DNA of 33,652 bases from Gemmatimonadales bacterium (GCA_007692665.1 REBP01000079.1:1-33652), one strand, 5' to 3'; positions 7,739 through 15,221 are shown, counted from the stretch's first letter. The notes: generated from the sequence alone by a model not told the origin. A program made the numbers and translations.

Positions 7739-9016
7739 TCAGCCTCCTCTTCGAATGCGCCGCCGCCACTCTTCCAGCACCCGTTCATGGTACTCGGGCG
7801 CCACTTCGGGCCGGGCGTAGCGGTCCAGGGTGTCGCGGGGGATCGCCCGTGGATCCACCTCCAGCGCGGCGAAGGCCTCCTGCCAGCGGGGCTCCAGGCG
7901 CTCCGGGTCCAGCACCGAGCCGTCGCCCCAGACCTCCGGGTCCGCCTTCCGGAGCTGGGCTTCCGGCGACAGCAGGAAATTGGCCACCACCATGGCCCCC
8001 GCCGGGTTCCTGGCGTTGAAGGGGATGCCCAGGTAGTGGGCGTTCGCAATGGTCGCATCCCGGAGCACCGTGGCCCTCGAAGTCGCCGGAAGGATTCCCT
8101 GGCGCACCTTGGTCACCACCTCGTTCTCGTTGTTCGAGAAGGCGAAGTCCACCTCGCGGTTGGCGAAGAGCCGCTGGAGTTCGGCCACGCCGCCGGGGTA
8201 CGCGGCTCCTCCGCGCCAGAAGTGGGGCGAGTGCTCGGCCAGCCACTCCCAGAGGCGCGCGCTCCCCTCCTCGAAGGCCGCCTCGTCGAATCCCCCCGCG
8301 AAGGGCTCGTGGCCGCCCGAAAGTCCGTACATGAGCGCCTTCAGGAAGGTCACGCCGGTAAAGGCCTGGTCATGGGTGAACCTTCCGGGGTTGGCGCGGA
8401 TCCAGTCGCCCAGCTCCTCGATGGTCCGCGGGGGCTCGGGCGTCCGGGCCTCGTCGTAGATCATGGCGAACTGCACCCGCCCCCACGGCGATTCCCACCC
8501 GTCGATGGGTCGCTCGAAGTCGTGGAGGATCGTCGTGGACGTGGAATCCAGAAGCGCTGCCCCGGGGATGCGATGGGCCCAGGGACCCTGGAGGAGCGAC
8601 TCCTCCCGGAGCTGGTGGAAGGTCTCGCCGTTGATCCAGACCAGGTCGGCGAACCCCCGGGCACCGGCCTCCCGTTCCACGGTGAGCTGGTTGACGATCT
8701 CGGGGCCCTGGGCATCCACGGCGCGGAGACGGATGCCGTAACGCTCCAGGAGCCGCGGGGCCACCCACTCCTCGACGTAGGCGTTGATGGAGGGGTCACC
8801 GCGCCACATCCGCCAGGTGACTTCGGTGTCCCGCGCCGCATCCACCACCTGGCTCCAGGGAAGACCCGAGAGTTCGGCGGCGTCGCCTCCTCCCGGGGGG
8901 GCGGGCGCGTCTCTCCCGCCGCATGAGGCCAGGAGAGCGGCCAGGAGGAGGGCCAGCACGGCGGCGGGGCGGAGGGCTGGGGCCACGTGCTCCCCATGCC
9001 GGCGGGCGATTCGCAT
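7739..9016 (-). CDS. ynjB: YnjB-like ABC substrate-binding lipoprotein
   Basis: 425 residues from ATG 9016, which overlaps the stop of the TonB-receptor gene (TGATG), implying translational coupling. In-frame sequence upstream of this ATG is antisense noise. The N-terminus is a lipoprotein signal with lipobox LLASC (C32). The mature part matches the YnjB family (COG4134): TWRMWRGDPSINAYVEEW, RYGIRLRAVDAQG, DLVWINGETFHQL, ESPWGRVQFAMIYD, FLKALMYGL, EVDFAFSNNENE, GAMVVANFLLSPEAQ, VWGDGSVLDPERL. YnjB is the periplasmic binding component of a poorly characterised YnjBCD importer related to thiamine and polyamine systems. The permease (YnjC) and ATPase (YnjD) are not in this window. Pairing with a TonB receptor suggests that one solute is handed from outer membrane to periplasm; its identity is unknown. 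Confidence 0.88.
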   Translation of the reverse strand: MRIARRHGEHVAPALRPAAVLALLLAALLASCGGRDAPAPPGGGDAAELSGLPWSQVVDAARDTEVTWRMWRGDPSINAYVEEWVAPRLLERYGIRLRAVDAQGPEIVNQLTVEREAGARGFADLVWINGETFHQLREESLLQGPWAHRIPGAALLDSTSTTILHDFERPIDGWESPWGRVQFAMIYDEARTPEPPRTIEELGDWIRANPGRFTHDQAFTGVTFLKALMYGLSGGHEPFAGGFDEAAFEEGSARLWEWLAEHSPHFWRGGAAYPGGVAELQRLFANREVDFAFSNNENEVVTKVRQGILPATSRATVLRDATIANAHYLGIPFNARNPAGAMVVANFLLSPEAQLRKADPEVWGDGSVLDPERLEPRWQEAFAALEVDPRAIPRDTLDRYARPEVAPEYHERVLEEWRRRIRRGG

Positions 9017-11865
9017 CAGAAGTGCCACCGGGCCGAAAGCTGGAACTGCCGGGGCGGCGCGGCGGTGCCGAAGTCCACCGGGTCTCCCGGGCGCCCCACC
9101 TGGGTGCGGGGGCCGCCACCCGGAATCCCGTTGGCGAAACCGGTCTTGAGCGACGAGTTCAGCACGTTGAACACCTCGGCCCGGATGTCGAGAGTGCCCG
9201 TGCCCAGGGGCACGCCCCAGGTTGCGCTCCCGTCCAGGCGGAAGGCGCCGGGAAGCCGCTCCGCGTTTCGGGGCACGCCGGGGAACCGGTCGTGGTTCCC
9301 GAGAAAGCCGTTCCCGAAGATGCCCCCGGAGCCGTCCAGGTCCCGGAAGAAGGCCACGCGGTTCATGGGGGCGCCGCTCTGGTAGTCGGCCACCGCCCCC
9401 AGCCGCAGCCGGCCGGGCGCCCACAGCGTCCGGATTGTCAGGTGGTGGCGGCGGTCGTTCACCGCATCGGCCCACTCGGCGTCGAAGTCGTTCCCCCGGG
9501 TGGCGTGGAAGTTGATGTCCTCGGTGTCGTTCCTTGTCCTCGACAGCACCCAGCTCCCCTCCAGCGCGATCCCGCCGGCGAGGGCACGGCGCACCGTGGT
9601 GTGGAGGGCGAGATGCCGGCCCCGCCCTCCGGAATCGGTGGTGGTGAGGCGCCGGAACCCGGTGGCGTTCGGGTCCTGCGGGCGGAAGGGGTCCCCGGCC
9701 TCGGGCGACAGGTTCAGGGTGTCGGCCGGGGAGACGGGCCGCTCCAGGGGGTTCAGGTCCCAGGAACGGGGGAGATTCCGGCTCTCGACCCAGAGCCCGT
9801 CCACCGAGACGGCCCAGTTGTCGGCCACTTCGCGACCCCACCCCAGCGTCGTCTGCCGGCTGAAGGGCTGCTCGAGGCCGCGGGCGAAGAGGCGCCGAAC
9901 CTCCCGGGGGGGGAGGTCGGTTTCGAGGGCGGCGATGTCTGCCGCGCTGGGGCCTTCGCCGAAGGCCGGCGGCGGGAAGTCATTGCCCTCGAAGGTCACC
10001 ACGGCATTTCCGCCCTCGCCGAACTGCACCGCATCGGAGTAGACGGCGTAGGGGAACTTGCCGGTGTGGACCCCGAACCCGGCGCGGACCGTGGATCGGG
10101 AGGTGGGGAGCCAGTTGACCGAGAGCCGCGGCTGGAAGTTGTCCAGGTCCGGGGTGCTCTCTCCCCGGGAGGTGAGGTCGTCGTAGTCCCAGCGAACCCC
10201 GGCCAGTACCGTGAGGTCGGCCCGGGGGCGCCAGCGGTTCTCGACGAAGGCACCCACCAGGGTCTGCCCCAGGTTCACCTGCTGGGGGGAGGCGTCGATG
10301 ACGTAGCGAAGCACCCGCACGTCGGCGGGAATGTCGCGGATCGAGACGAAGCCGCCGTTGCCGGCTCCGGCTCCGGACGGCCGGATGTTCCCCTCGTTCA
10401 CCACCGTGTAGGCGCCCATGGGGTTCGTGTTGGCCCCCTGCAGCTCGAAGCGTGAATGCACCAGGTCGGCGCCGGCCCGGAGCGTGTGCCGTTCACCCAC
10501 CCGCATCTCGAACACGTTCTTGAGCTGCACCTGACGCTCCGACTCGTCGAAGATGAAGTTCGACGAACCCACCACGGCCTCCACCGTGGTCAGATCGGGC
10601 CCCACGATGGTGACCTGCGGGGTCGTCAGGTCGCTTTCCGACGGGGGGAAGTCCCAGCGGAACGTCCCGAACTGCACCGAGAGTTCGTTCGCGGCGTTCC
10701 CTTCCCGAAGGCTCGAGCGATGGGTCAGGGATGCGAGCGTCCCCCGGCGGACCGTCGTGATGTCGGCCTCGGGAACGATGACCCCTCCCCCCTGGCCCAC
10801 CCGCTCGATGCCGCTTCCGGCGAAGCGGAGCGTCGTGGTCTGGGTGGGGCTCCACCCGTGGTCCACCCGGGCAAAGGCCTTCGCACTCCGGCGCAGCTCG
10901 GTGCCGAGAAAATCGGTCTGGGCCGTGGAGCCGATCCGGTCCTCCCGCTCGTCGGAGAGCTCCAGCGCCGCAAACAGGAAGGTCCGGTTCGCGCGGATGG
11001 GCCCACCCAGCCCCCCTCCGAACTGGAACCGGCGGAAGCCGTCGGGATCGACGCCGGGGGGCGTGAATTTCGGGCGCGCGTCGAGGGGGGTGCCGGGGCG
11101 CCCGGTGAGGAAGACTTCGCCGCTCCAGGCATCGGACCCGGAACGGGTCTCGAAGTCCACCACGCCGTTGGGGCTCCGACCCAGTCCCGGACGGTACGAG
11201 GCCGCATGGATCTCGAGGCGGCGAAGGGCCGCGAGCGGAAGCTGGACCCGGGGCCCGCCGAGGAACCCCTCGTTGTTGTCGAGTCCGTCGACGGTGTACT
11301 GGGTGTAGAGGGCGTTGTCCCCGTTGATGGTGAGGGGAGGCGCATCGCCGAAGAAGGCCGTGGCCTGGGCCACGCCCGGCACGTTGAAGGCGAGCCTGAG
11401 CGGGTCCCGGGCCTCGGCGGGGAGCGCTGCGAGTTCCTCCGCCTCGACCGCGCCTCCCTGCGAGGCGTCATCGGTATTGAGCAGGGGGCGCTCGCGGCCC
11501 CGGACCACCGAGACCGCGTCCAGCACGAAGAGCGCCTGGAGCGTCACCGCCAGGTCCCGGCGCTCTTCCGCCGCCACGGGCCCGACGGGTACGGTCTGCC
11601 CCACGTAGCCCTCCCGGGTGAAGACGAGCTGTCCCGGCGTTCCGGCCGGGATGCCGAGGGAGAATCGGCCCCGGGGGTCGGTCCGGGTATCCGCGTGGGT
11701 CCCCTCACCTGGCTCGAAGCGGACCTGCACCCCTTCCAGCGGAGCTCCGCCCTGGGCCCGAACGGTTCCCTCGATGGTGGCCGTATGCCTTTCGGCCCGG
11801 ATCTCGGGGGCGGGACGGTTCTCCCCGAACCCGGCAAGCAGGCACAAGCATGTAAATATGTACAT
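9016..11865 (-). CDS. TonB-dependent receptor with carboxypeptidase-regulatory-like N-terminal domain
   Basis: 949 residues from ATG 11865. The N-terminus is a short hydrophobic leader (MYIFTCLCLLAG); no Shine-Dalgarno sequence is visible, and the start lies inside an unusually AT-rich patch. Residues about 28-115 are a carboxypeptidase-regulatory-like beta-sandwich (TIEGTVRAQGGAPLEGVQV, DPRGRFSLGIPAG, FTREGYVGQTVPV). A plug domain follows (RDPLRLAFNVPGVAQATAF, PLTINGDNALYTQYTVDGLD, YRPGLGRSPNGVVDF). The rest is a 22-strand-type barrel with FNVLNSSLKTGF and a final Phe. It resembles the Oar-like TonB receptors of Bacteroidota, Gemmatimonadota and Acidobacteriota rather than classic siderophore receptors; I see no TonB box. 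It is translationally coupled to the YnjB-like lipoprotein. Regulation by the upstream ArsR-type protein is plausible because a palindrome covers the start codon. Confidence 0.9.
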   Translation of the reverse strand: MYIFTCLCLLAGFGENRPAPEIRAERHTATIEGTVRAQGGAPLEGVQVRFEPGEGTHADTRTDPRGRFSLGIPAGTPGQLVFTREGYVGQTVPVGPVAAEERRDLAVTLQALFVLDAVSVVRGRERPLLNTDDASQGGAVEAEELAALPAEARDPLRLAFNVPGVAQATAFFGDAPPLTINGDNALYTQYTVDGLDNNEGFLGGPRVQLPLAALRRLEIHAASYRPGLGRSPNGVVDFETRSGSDAWSGEVFLTGRPGTPLDARPKFTPPGVDPDGFRRFQFGGGLGGPIRANRTFLFAALELSDEREDRIGSTAQTDFLGTELRRSAKAFARVDHGWSPTQTTTLRFAGSGIERVGQGGGVIVPEADITTVRRGTLASLTHRSSLREGNAANELSVQFGTFRWDFPPSESDLTTPQVTIVGPDLTTVEAVVGSSNFIFDESERQVQLKNVFEMRVGERHTLRAGADLVHSRFELQGANTNPMGAYTVVNEGNIRPSGAGAGNGGFVSIRDIPADVRVLRYVIDASPQQVNLGQTLVGAFVENRWRPRADLTVLAGVRWDYDDLTSRGESTPDLDNFQPRLSVNWLPTSRSTVRAGFGVHTGKFPYAVYSDAVQFGEGGNAVVTFEGNDFPPPAFGEGPSAADIAALETDLPPREVRRLFARGLEQPFSRQTTLGWGREVADNWAVSVDGLWVESRNLPRSWDLNPLERPVSPADTLNLSPEAGDPFRPQDPNATGFRRLTTTDSGGRGRHLALHTTVRRALAGGIALEGSWVLSRTRNDTEDINFHATRGNDFDAEWADAVNDRRHHLTIRTLWAPGRLRLGAVADYQSGAPMNRVAFFRDLDGSGGIFGNGFLGNHDRFPGVPRNAERLPGAFRLDGSATWGVPLGTGTLDIRAEVFNVLNSSLKTGFANGIPGGGPRTQVGRPGDPVDFGTAAPPRQFQLSARWHF

Positions 11866-11867
11866 AT
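11856..11867. promoter_or_regulatory. Perfect 12-bp palindrome ATATGTACATAT, candidate ArsR operator
   Basis: ATATGTACATAT is its own reverse complement and lies in an AT-rich patch (about 11848-11890) in otherwise 70% GC DNA. It covers the start codon of the TonB receptor (ATG at 11865-11863, minus). The TATG/CATA core resembles operators of ArsR/SmtB-family repressors, and such a regulator is encoded 112 bp upstream. Binding is inferred, not shown. Confidence 0.5.
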
Positions 11868-11977
11868 ATCGGTATCTGGATATGGCTGGTGGGACGGTTT
11901 TCCGGACGTGGATCCTGCCTGGGGCGCCCTCCCTGGGGGCCCTGGGCCTGGTTCCGGCGGCCGGATCCGGGTCGGGG

Positions 11978-12439
11978 CTAGGGGTGCTTCCGGTCCTTCT
12001 TCTTCTTGCCCTTCTTCTTCGCCGTGCCCTTCGGGGTCGAGGGGCGCTTCCTGCCTCGGGAACCCCCGGCTTCCCCATCCGGTTCCCGGCGAACCAGGAA
12101 GTTCCGGAGCCTCACCTCGTCGCTACCCTCGAGGAGGTGGTCGAAAAAGCCGTCGGCCACGAGCTGCCAGGCGGGGGTGTTCAGCCGGTAAAGCACGAAC
12201 TGGCCCTCCCTCCGGTCGGCGACGAGTCCCATGTTCCGGAGCAGGCCCAGGTGGTGGCTCACGTTGCTCTGGGGAAGGTCGAGGAGCTCCGAAAGCCTGG
12301 ACACGTGGGTCTCCCCCTGGGCCACGAGCAGGACCAGGTGCAGGCGGGTCGGGTGGCGAAGCACGCCAAGGATCCTCGCCGCCGCTTCCACGTAGAGTGC
12401 GTCGAACGGCTGGACGTCGGGAGAAGGGGGCTCGTTCAT
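11978..12439 (-). CDS. ArsR/SmtB-family winged-helix regulator with lysine-rich tail
   Basis: 153 residues from ATG 12439. Residues 12-90 form the winged helix: ARILGVLRHPTRLHLVLLVA, then ETHVSRLSELLDLPQSNVSHHLGLLRNMGLVADRREGQFVLYRL, with recognition helix QSNVSHHLGLLRNMG. There is no cysteine anywhere, so the ELCVC-type alpha-3 metal thiolate site of ArsR, SmtB or CadC is absent. A histidine-rich alpha-5 site cannot be excluded (D100, H101 in FFDHLLEG). The last 25 residues (128-153) are strongly basic (GTAKKKGKKKKDRKHP) and look like a non-specific DNA-binding tail. It is divergent from the FGGY kinase with 43 bp between starts and is followed by the TonB receptor, so it likely controls one or both. 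Longer in-frame starts upstream overlap the kinase and were rejected. Confidence 0.87.
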   Translation of the reverse strand: MNEPPSPDVQPFDALYVEAAARILGVLRHPTRLHLVLLVAQGETHVSRLSELLDLPQSNVSHHLGLLRNMGLVADRREGQFVLYRLNTPAWQLVADGFFDHLLEGSDEVRLRNFLVRREPDGEAGGSRGRKRPSTPKGTAKKKGKKKKDRKHP

Positions 12440-12482
12440 GCCGGGAATTGACCGGAGGTGGGGTAGGGGCGCAAGGTGATGC

Positions 12483-13700
12483 ATGCGCATCTCTTCAGCG
12501 GCCTTCCCGCGGATCGGCCTCGATCTTGGAACCTCGTCGATCCTGGCCGCAGCCTGGGGCCCCGACGGGACGCTCCTGGCCACGGCAGAGCGAGCCGCCC
12601 CCCCCCTGCAGAGCTGGCGAGGCCTCCCGGTCCAGGATCCACGGCAGCTCCTTGTCCTGGCGACCGAGGTCCTGGCTGCCCTCGGCATCGCGCCGGTCCC
12701 GGAAGGAGCTGCGGAAGCCGGCCCGGAACAGGCTGCCGGGGTTCCCCGCGTGGCCTTCACGGCCCAGCGCGACACGCTTCTCCTGGTTTCTTCCGCACCG
12801 GGGGAAGGGGATCCGACGCCCTCGCCCCTCACCCCACTCCTCTCCTGGAGAGAGCGCCGATACCTGGAAGACCCCGACCTCCGGCAGATCCTCCTCTCCG
12901 GTGCGCCGGAGGCTCCCGCCTTCGCTGCCGGTACCCGCGCGCTCGCTCTCGAAGACTGGATCCTCGAGTGCTGGGGGGAGGGCCTGCCCCTCGCCGGGTT
13001 GGGGGGCGCCCCCATCCGCTTTGCCGGTGGGGACAAGAACTGCGAGTACCTGGCCATGGGGGTTCACCCCGGGGACCCACGGGTGGGAGCCGTGTCCCTG
13101 GGCTCTGCCATCTCGCTCGGTGCGGCGACCGAAGGTGTGCGGCCGGAGCCCGTTCCCGGCGTCGTGGTTTCGCCGTCGGCAGGGGGATGCCCGGGGTGGA
13201 TCGTGGAAACCGGGATCCTCTCCGGGATGGGAGGGCGGGATCTCGCGGCGAGGCTGGCGGGGGTTGGGCCGTGGTCGGGGGAGCTCCCCCGCGAAGCGGT
13301 CCCCGCGGCGACCGGCCAGGAACCCGGCATCCGGCTCGTGCCCCACTTCGGGGGGGCCCTGGACGACCTGGAGGCAACTCCGCAGTTCCTGCACCCCGAC
13401 GGCTCCACGCTGGATCCCGCTGCCCCTGGGGCCGCCGGCCTGCTCACCCCCGAACGGGTGGCGCGGGCCTGGGCCGAAGGCGTTGCACGGGAGCTCTCCC
13501 GCCTCCGGCCCCGCCTCGAGCAGGTGGCAGGCACGCGCCTCCTGGAACTCCGTCTCGCCGGGGGAGGGGCCGGGGATCCCGCATGGGTTCCGCTGCTCGA
13601 GCATGCACTGGGGCTCCCGGTCACGGAAGTGGGGAACGCCTTCGCCGGATGCCGCGGAGCGGTGATTGCCGCCGGGTGGGCCGAACGGCCGACGCCCTGA
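12483..13700 (+). CDS. FGGY-type carbohydrate kinase, unusually short
   Basis: 405 residues from ATG 12483, preceded by AAGGTGA as ribosome-binding site. N-terminal ATPase motif IGLDLGTSSI (D14); catalytic-base motif AGGDKNCEYLAMGV (D184); phosphate-binding SLGSAISLG (206-213); adenosine motif ELRLAGGGAGDPAWVPLLEHALGLPV; and a final GAVIAAGWAE. These are the landmarks of the FGGY kinases (xylulokinase, glycerol kinase), usually 480-520 residues. Here the substrate-binding part between WRERR (122-126) and D184 is only about 60 residues, much shorter than in xylulokinase, and the WxDxR substrate motif reads WRERR. It is therefore probably a sugar or polyol kinase of unusual specificity, or an adapted non-sugar kinase. 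It is divergent from the ArsR-type gene, and no transporter or isomerase for a sugar lies next to it. Confidence 0.8.
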   Translation: MRISSAAFPRIGLDLGTSSILAAAWGPDGTLLATAERAAPPLQSWRGLPVQDPRQLLVLATEVLAALGIAPVPEGAAEAGPEQAAGVPRVAFTAQRDTLLLVSSAPGEGDPTPSPLTPLLSWRERRYLEDPDLRQILLSGAPEAPAFAAGTRALALEDWILECWGEGLPLAGLGGAPIRFAGGDKNCEYLAMGVHPGDPRVGAVSLGSAISLGAATEGVRPEPVPGVVVSPSAGGCPGWIVETGILSGMGGRDLAARLAGVGPWSGELPREAVPAATGQEPGIRLVPHFGGALDDLEATPQFLHPDGSTLDPAAPGAAGLLTPERVARAWAEGVARELSRLRPRLEQVAGTRLLELRLAGGGAGDPAWVPLLEHALGLPVTEVGNAFAGCRGAVIAAGWAERPTP

Positions 13701-13744
13701 TCGGGCCCGGGGACCCGCGGGAACGCTGCGGGCCCGTTGCCTTC

Positions 13745-13835
13745 GGACCTTTGGCTCCCTATGGTGAAATCCTGCGGGGAGAGCCCCCGAAACCTCCGGC
13801 AGTGGGAACGAGCCGAAGGTCTCCCGGACCGGAGG
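13745..13835 (+). promoter_or_regulatory. Candidate structured RNA leader (riboswitch-like) upstream of the mrp operon
   Basis: In the 363-bp gap between the FGGY kinase and mrpE, no gene is convincing but a nested fold can be drawn. The outer stem pairs GACCTTTGGCTC (13746-13757) with GAGCCGAAGGTC (13810-13821), 12 pairs with one G-U. Inside, CTGC (13772-13775) pairs with GCAG (13799-13802) around a GGGG-AGAG-CCCC hairpin (13776-13787). CCTCCGG (13793-13799) can pair with CCGGAGG (13829-13835) outside the stem as a pseudoknot. The blocks GGTGAAATCC (13763-13772) and GCCCCCG (13783-13789) recall the cobalamin riboswitch core, but its terminal conserved box is not recognisable. High GC makes chance pairing easy, so the class is left open. 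Confidence 0.4.
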
Positions 13836-13885
13836 ACTGGCGGCCCTGGGCCGCACCCCGCTGGTACCCTCACGGTCCATTCCGT

Positions 13886-13984
13886 CCTGACGGTTCAGGG
13901 TCGGGGGCGGCCCCGGTTCCGGCCTCGGTGCCGGCCTCGGTGCCGGCATCGCTGCCGGCCGGCAGGCCGAAACCTCCCCCCTGA
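13886..13984 (+). promoter_or_regulatory. Mutually exclusive hairpins between the leader and mrpE
   Basis: CCTGA (13886-13890) forms a tight hairpin with TCAGG (13895-13899) over a CGGT loop. The same TCAGGG (13895-13900) can instead pair with CCCTGA (13979-13984) across the 12-bp tandem repeats. Two competing pairings downstream of a structured element are what an expression platform would look like; this is inference. No U-tract terminator is seen. Confidence 0.25.
13911..13958. repeat. 12-bp tandem repeats, CCTCGGTGCCGG type
   Basis: Two perfect copies (13923-13934, 13935-13946) are flanked by a diverged copy on each side (CCCCGGTTCCGG at 13911, CATCGCTGCCGG at 13947). They sit in the non-coding gap before mrpE. 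The remainder of the gap, 13985-14063, shows nothing I can identify apart from the mrpE ribosome-binding site. Confidence 0.7.
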
Positions 13985-14063
13985 CAAACGTGTAGATTTC
14001 GGACCCGGTCCCCGTCGCTCCTCACCTGGCCCCCTCATCCGGCCCAAAGGCCGCGGAGAGTGC

Positions 14064-14549
14064 GTGCTCCGACGCATCAGTGCAGGATGGGCCCTTGCCC
14101 TGGCAGGCTTCTGGTGGGTCCTCGCCGGACCCGTCCCCGAGGCATGGTGGGTGGGGATCCTGGCGGTGGGGTTCGGCCTCTTCCTCCACACGGCGCTGGG
14201 GGGGCGCCAGCCCGGGCGCCTCCGGCTCTCCGCGATCCCGGCGTTCATCCCCTGGTTCATCCTGGAGGCGGTTCGGGGCGGGTTCGATGTCGCCCGCCGC
14301 TCCATGGCGCCCTCCCTCCCGCTCGCCCCGGGCTTCCTCCGGTACCGGATCCGCCTCCCGCATGGCCCGTCGCGGGTCTTCTTCGTGAACTGCATTTCGC
14401 TTCTGCCCGGCACGTTCAGCGCCGATCTCGAGGGCGACGCCCTCCGGGTGCACGTGCTGGCCGAGGCGGAGTCGGGCCCCTCCCGGCTGGCGGTCCTCGA
14501 GGGGAAGGTGGGCCGCCTCTTTGGTGTCGATCGGCTCCCCGATGGATGA
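14064..14549 (+). CDS. mrpE: Mrp/Mnh cation:proton antiporter subunit E (MbhA-like)
   Basis: 161 residues from GTG 14064, with GGAG 5 bases upstream; sequence before it in frame is non-homologous. Two N-terminal membrane segments (ISAGWALALAGFWWVLAG and VGILAVGFGLFLHTAL) are followed by the family core FIPWFILEAVRGGFDVARR. A soluble C-terminal domain then carries VFFVNCISLLPGTFSADLEG and VHVLAE, the standard MrpE pattern. Length fits (about 160). It is the first gene of a nine-gene run and overlaps mrpF by 8 bases. MrpE is a small, non-channel subunit needed for assembly or stability of the Mrp complex. Confidence 0.92.
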   Translation: MLRRISAGWALALAGFWWVLAGPVPEAWWVGILAVGFGLFLHTALGGRQPGRLRLSAIPAFIPWFILEAVRGGFDVARRSMAPSLPLAPGFLRYRIRLPHGPSRVFFVNCISLLPGTFSADLEGDALRVHVLAEAESGPSRLAVLEGKVGRLFGVDRLPDG

Positions 14550-14889
14550 TTTCCTGGTCCTCGTGGCCGCCTTCCTGGCCCTGAACGTGGGCGTGGGGCT
14601 GATCCGGGTGGCCCTGGGCCCGTCGCCTGCAGACCGGATGCTCACGGCCCAGCTCTTCGGCACCACCGGGGTCGCCATTCTCCTGATCCTCGCCCAGGCC
14701 ACCGCCACCCCCGGCCTCCGGGTCGTGGCCCTCGTCTTCGCCCTCCTGGCGGCGGTGCTCTCGGTGGCCTTCGTGAAGCGGGGCTGGGTGCGGACGGACC
14801 CCCAGGCTGCGCCCGCCGAGGCCGACGCCGCCGGGCCCGAGAACCCCGGCGACGCCCCGACCTCCGGCAGAGGGAGGGCCGGCCGATGA
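14542..14889 (+). CDS. mrpF: Mrp/Mnh antiporter subunit F (MbhB-like)
   Basis: 115 residues from ATG 14542, inside the end of mrpE. Three membrane segments: FLVLVAAFLALNVGVGLIRV, LFGTTGVAILLILAQA and VVALVFALLAAVLSVAFV. The family motif ALGPSPADRMLTAQLFGTTG lies in the first loop. The C-terminal 30 residues are a Pro/Ala/Glu-rich tail longer than in most MrpF proteins (about 90-95 residues). It overlaps mrpG by ATGA. Confidence 0.92.
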   Translation: MDDFLVLVAAFLALNVGVGLIRVALGPSPADRMLTAQLFGTTGVAILLILAQATATPGLRVVALVFALLAAVLSVAFVKRGWVRTDPQAAPAEADAAGPENPGDAPTSGRGRAGR

Positions 14890-15221
14890 GCGGCGCCCTG
14901 GCCTTCGATCTCCTCGTCGGGGCGTTCATCGTCGCAGGAGCCTTCTTCTTTGTCGCGGGGACCGTGGGGCTTCTGCGGTTTCCCGACGTCTACTGCCGGC
15001 TCCACGCCCTCACCAAGGCAGACAACCTGGGACTCGGCCTCATCAGCATCGGGCTCGTTCTCCGGGCCGGTGGGTGGCACGAGCGCTTCCAGGTCGGCGT
15101 GACCTGGCTCCTGGCCCTCGTTGCCGCTGCCACCGTGTGCCACCTCCTGGCCCGGAGTTCACTCCGCGAAGGCGTCCCCGCGGTGGGCGGGACGTCGGAG
15201 ACTCCGGAGCCGGGTCCATGA
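14886..15221 (+). CDS. mrpG: Mrp/Mnh antiporter subunit G (MbhC-like)
   Basis: 111 residues. Membrane segments are LLVGAFIVAGAFFFVAGTVG, NLGLGLISIGLVLRAGG and GVTWLLALVAAATVCHLLA, with the diagnostic G-subunit loop GLLRFPDVYCRLHALTKADNL. The start ATG overlaps the mrpF stop (ATGA, 14886-14889), and its own stop overlaps the next start the same way (15218-15221). Length and topology are normal for the family. Confidence 0.92.
   Translation: MSGALAFDLLVGAFIVAGAFFFVAGTVGLLRFPDVYCRLHALTKADNLGLGLISIGLVLRAGGWHERFQVGVTWLLALVAAATVCHLLARSSLREGVPAVGGTSETPEPGP

Noticed and set aside
9017-9841. Upstream extension of the YnjB-like gene to a start at 9841.
   Set aside because: The extra residues lie inside the TonB-receptor gene in another frame; the lipobox and TGATG overlap support the ATG at 9016.
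10456-13665. A 1069-codon plus-strand open frame.
   Set aside because: Antisense to the TonB receptor and ArsR gene and out of frame with the FGGY kinase. No homology-like pattern.
13740-13835. Assignment of the leader as a cobalamin riboswitch.
   Set aside because: GGTGAAATCC and GCCCCCG fit, but the spacing and the AGCCAGGAGACCTGCC-type box do not, and an antiporter operon is not a usual target.
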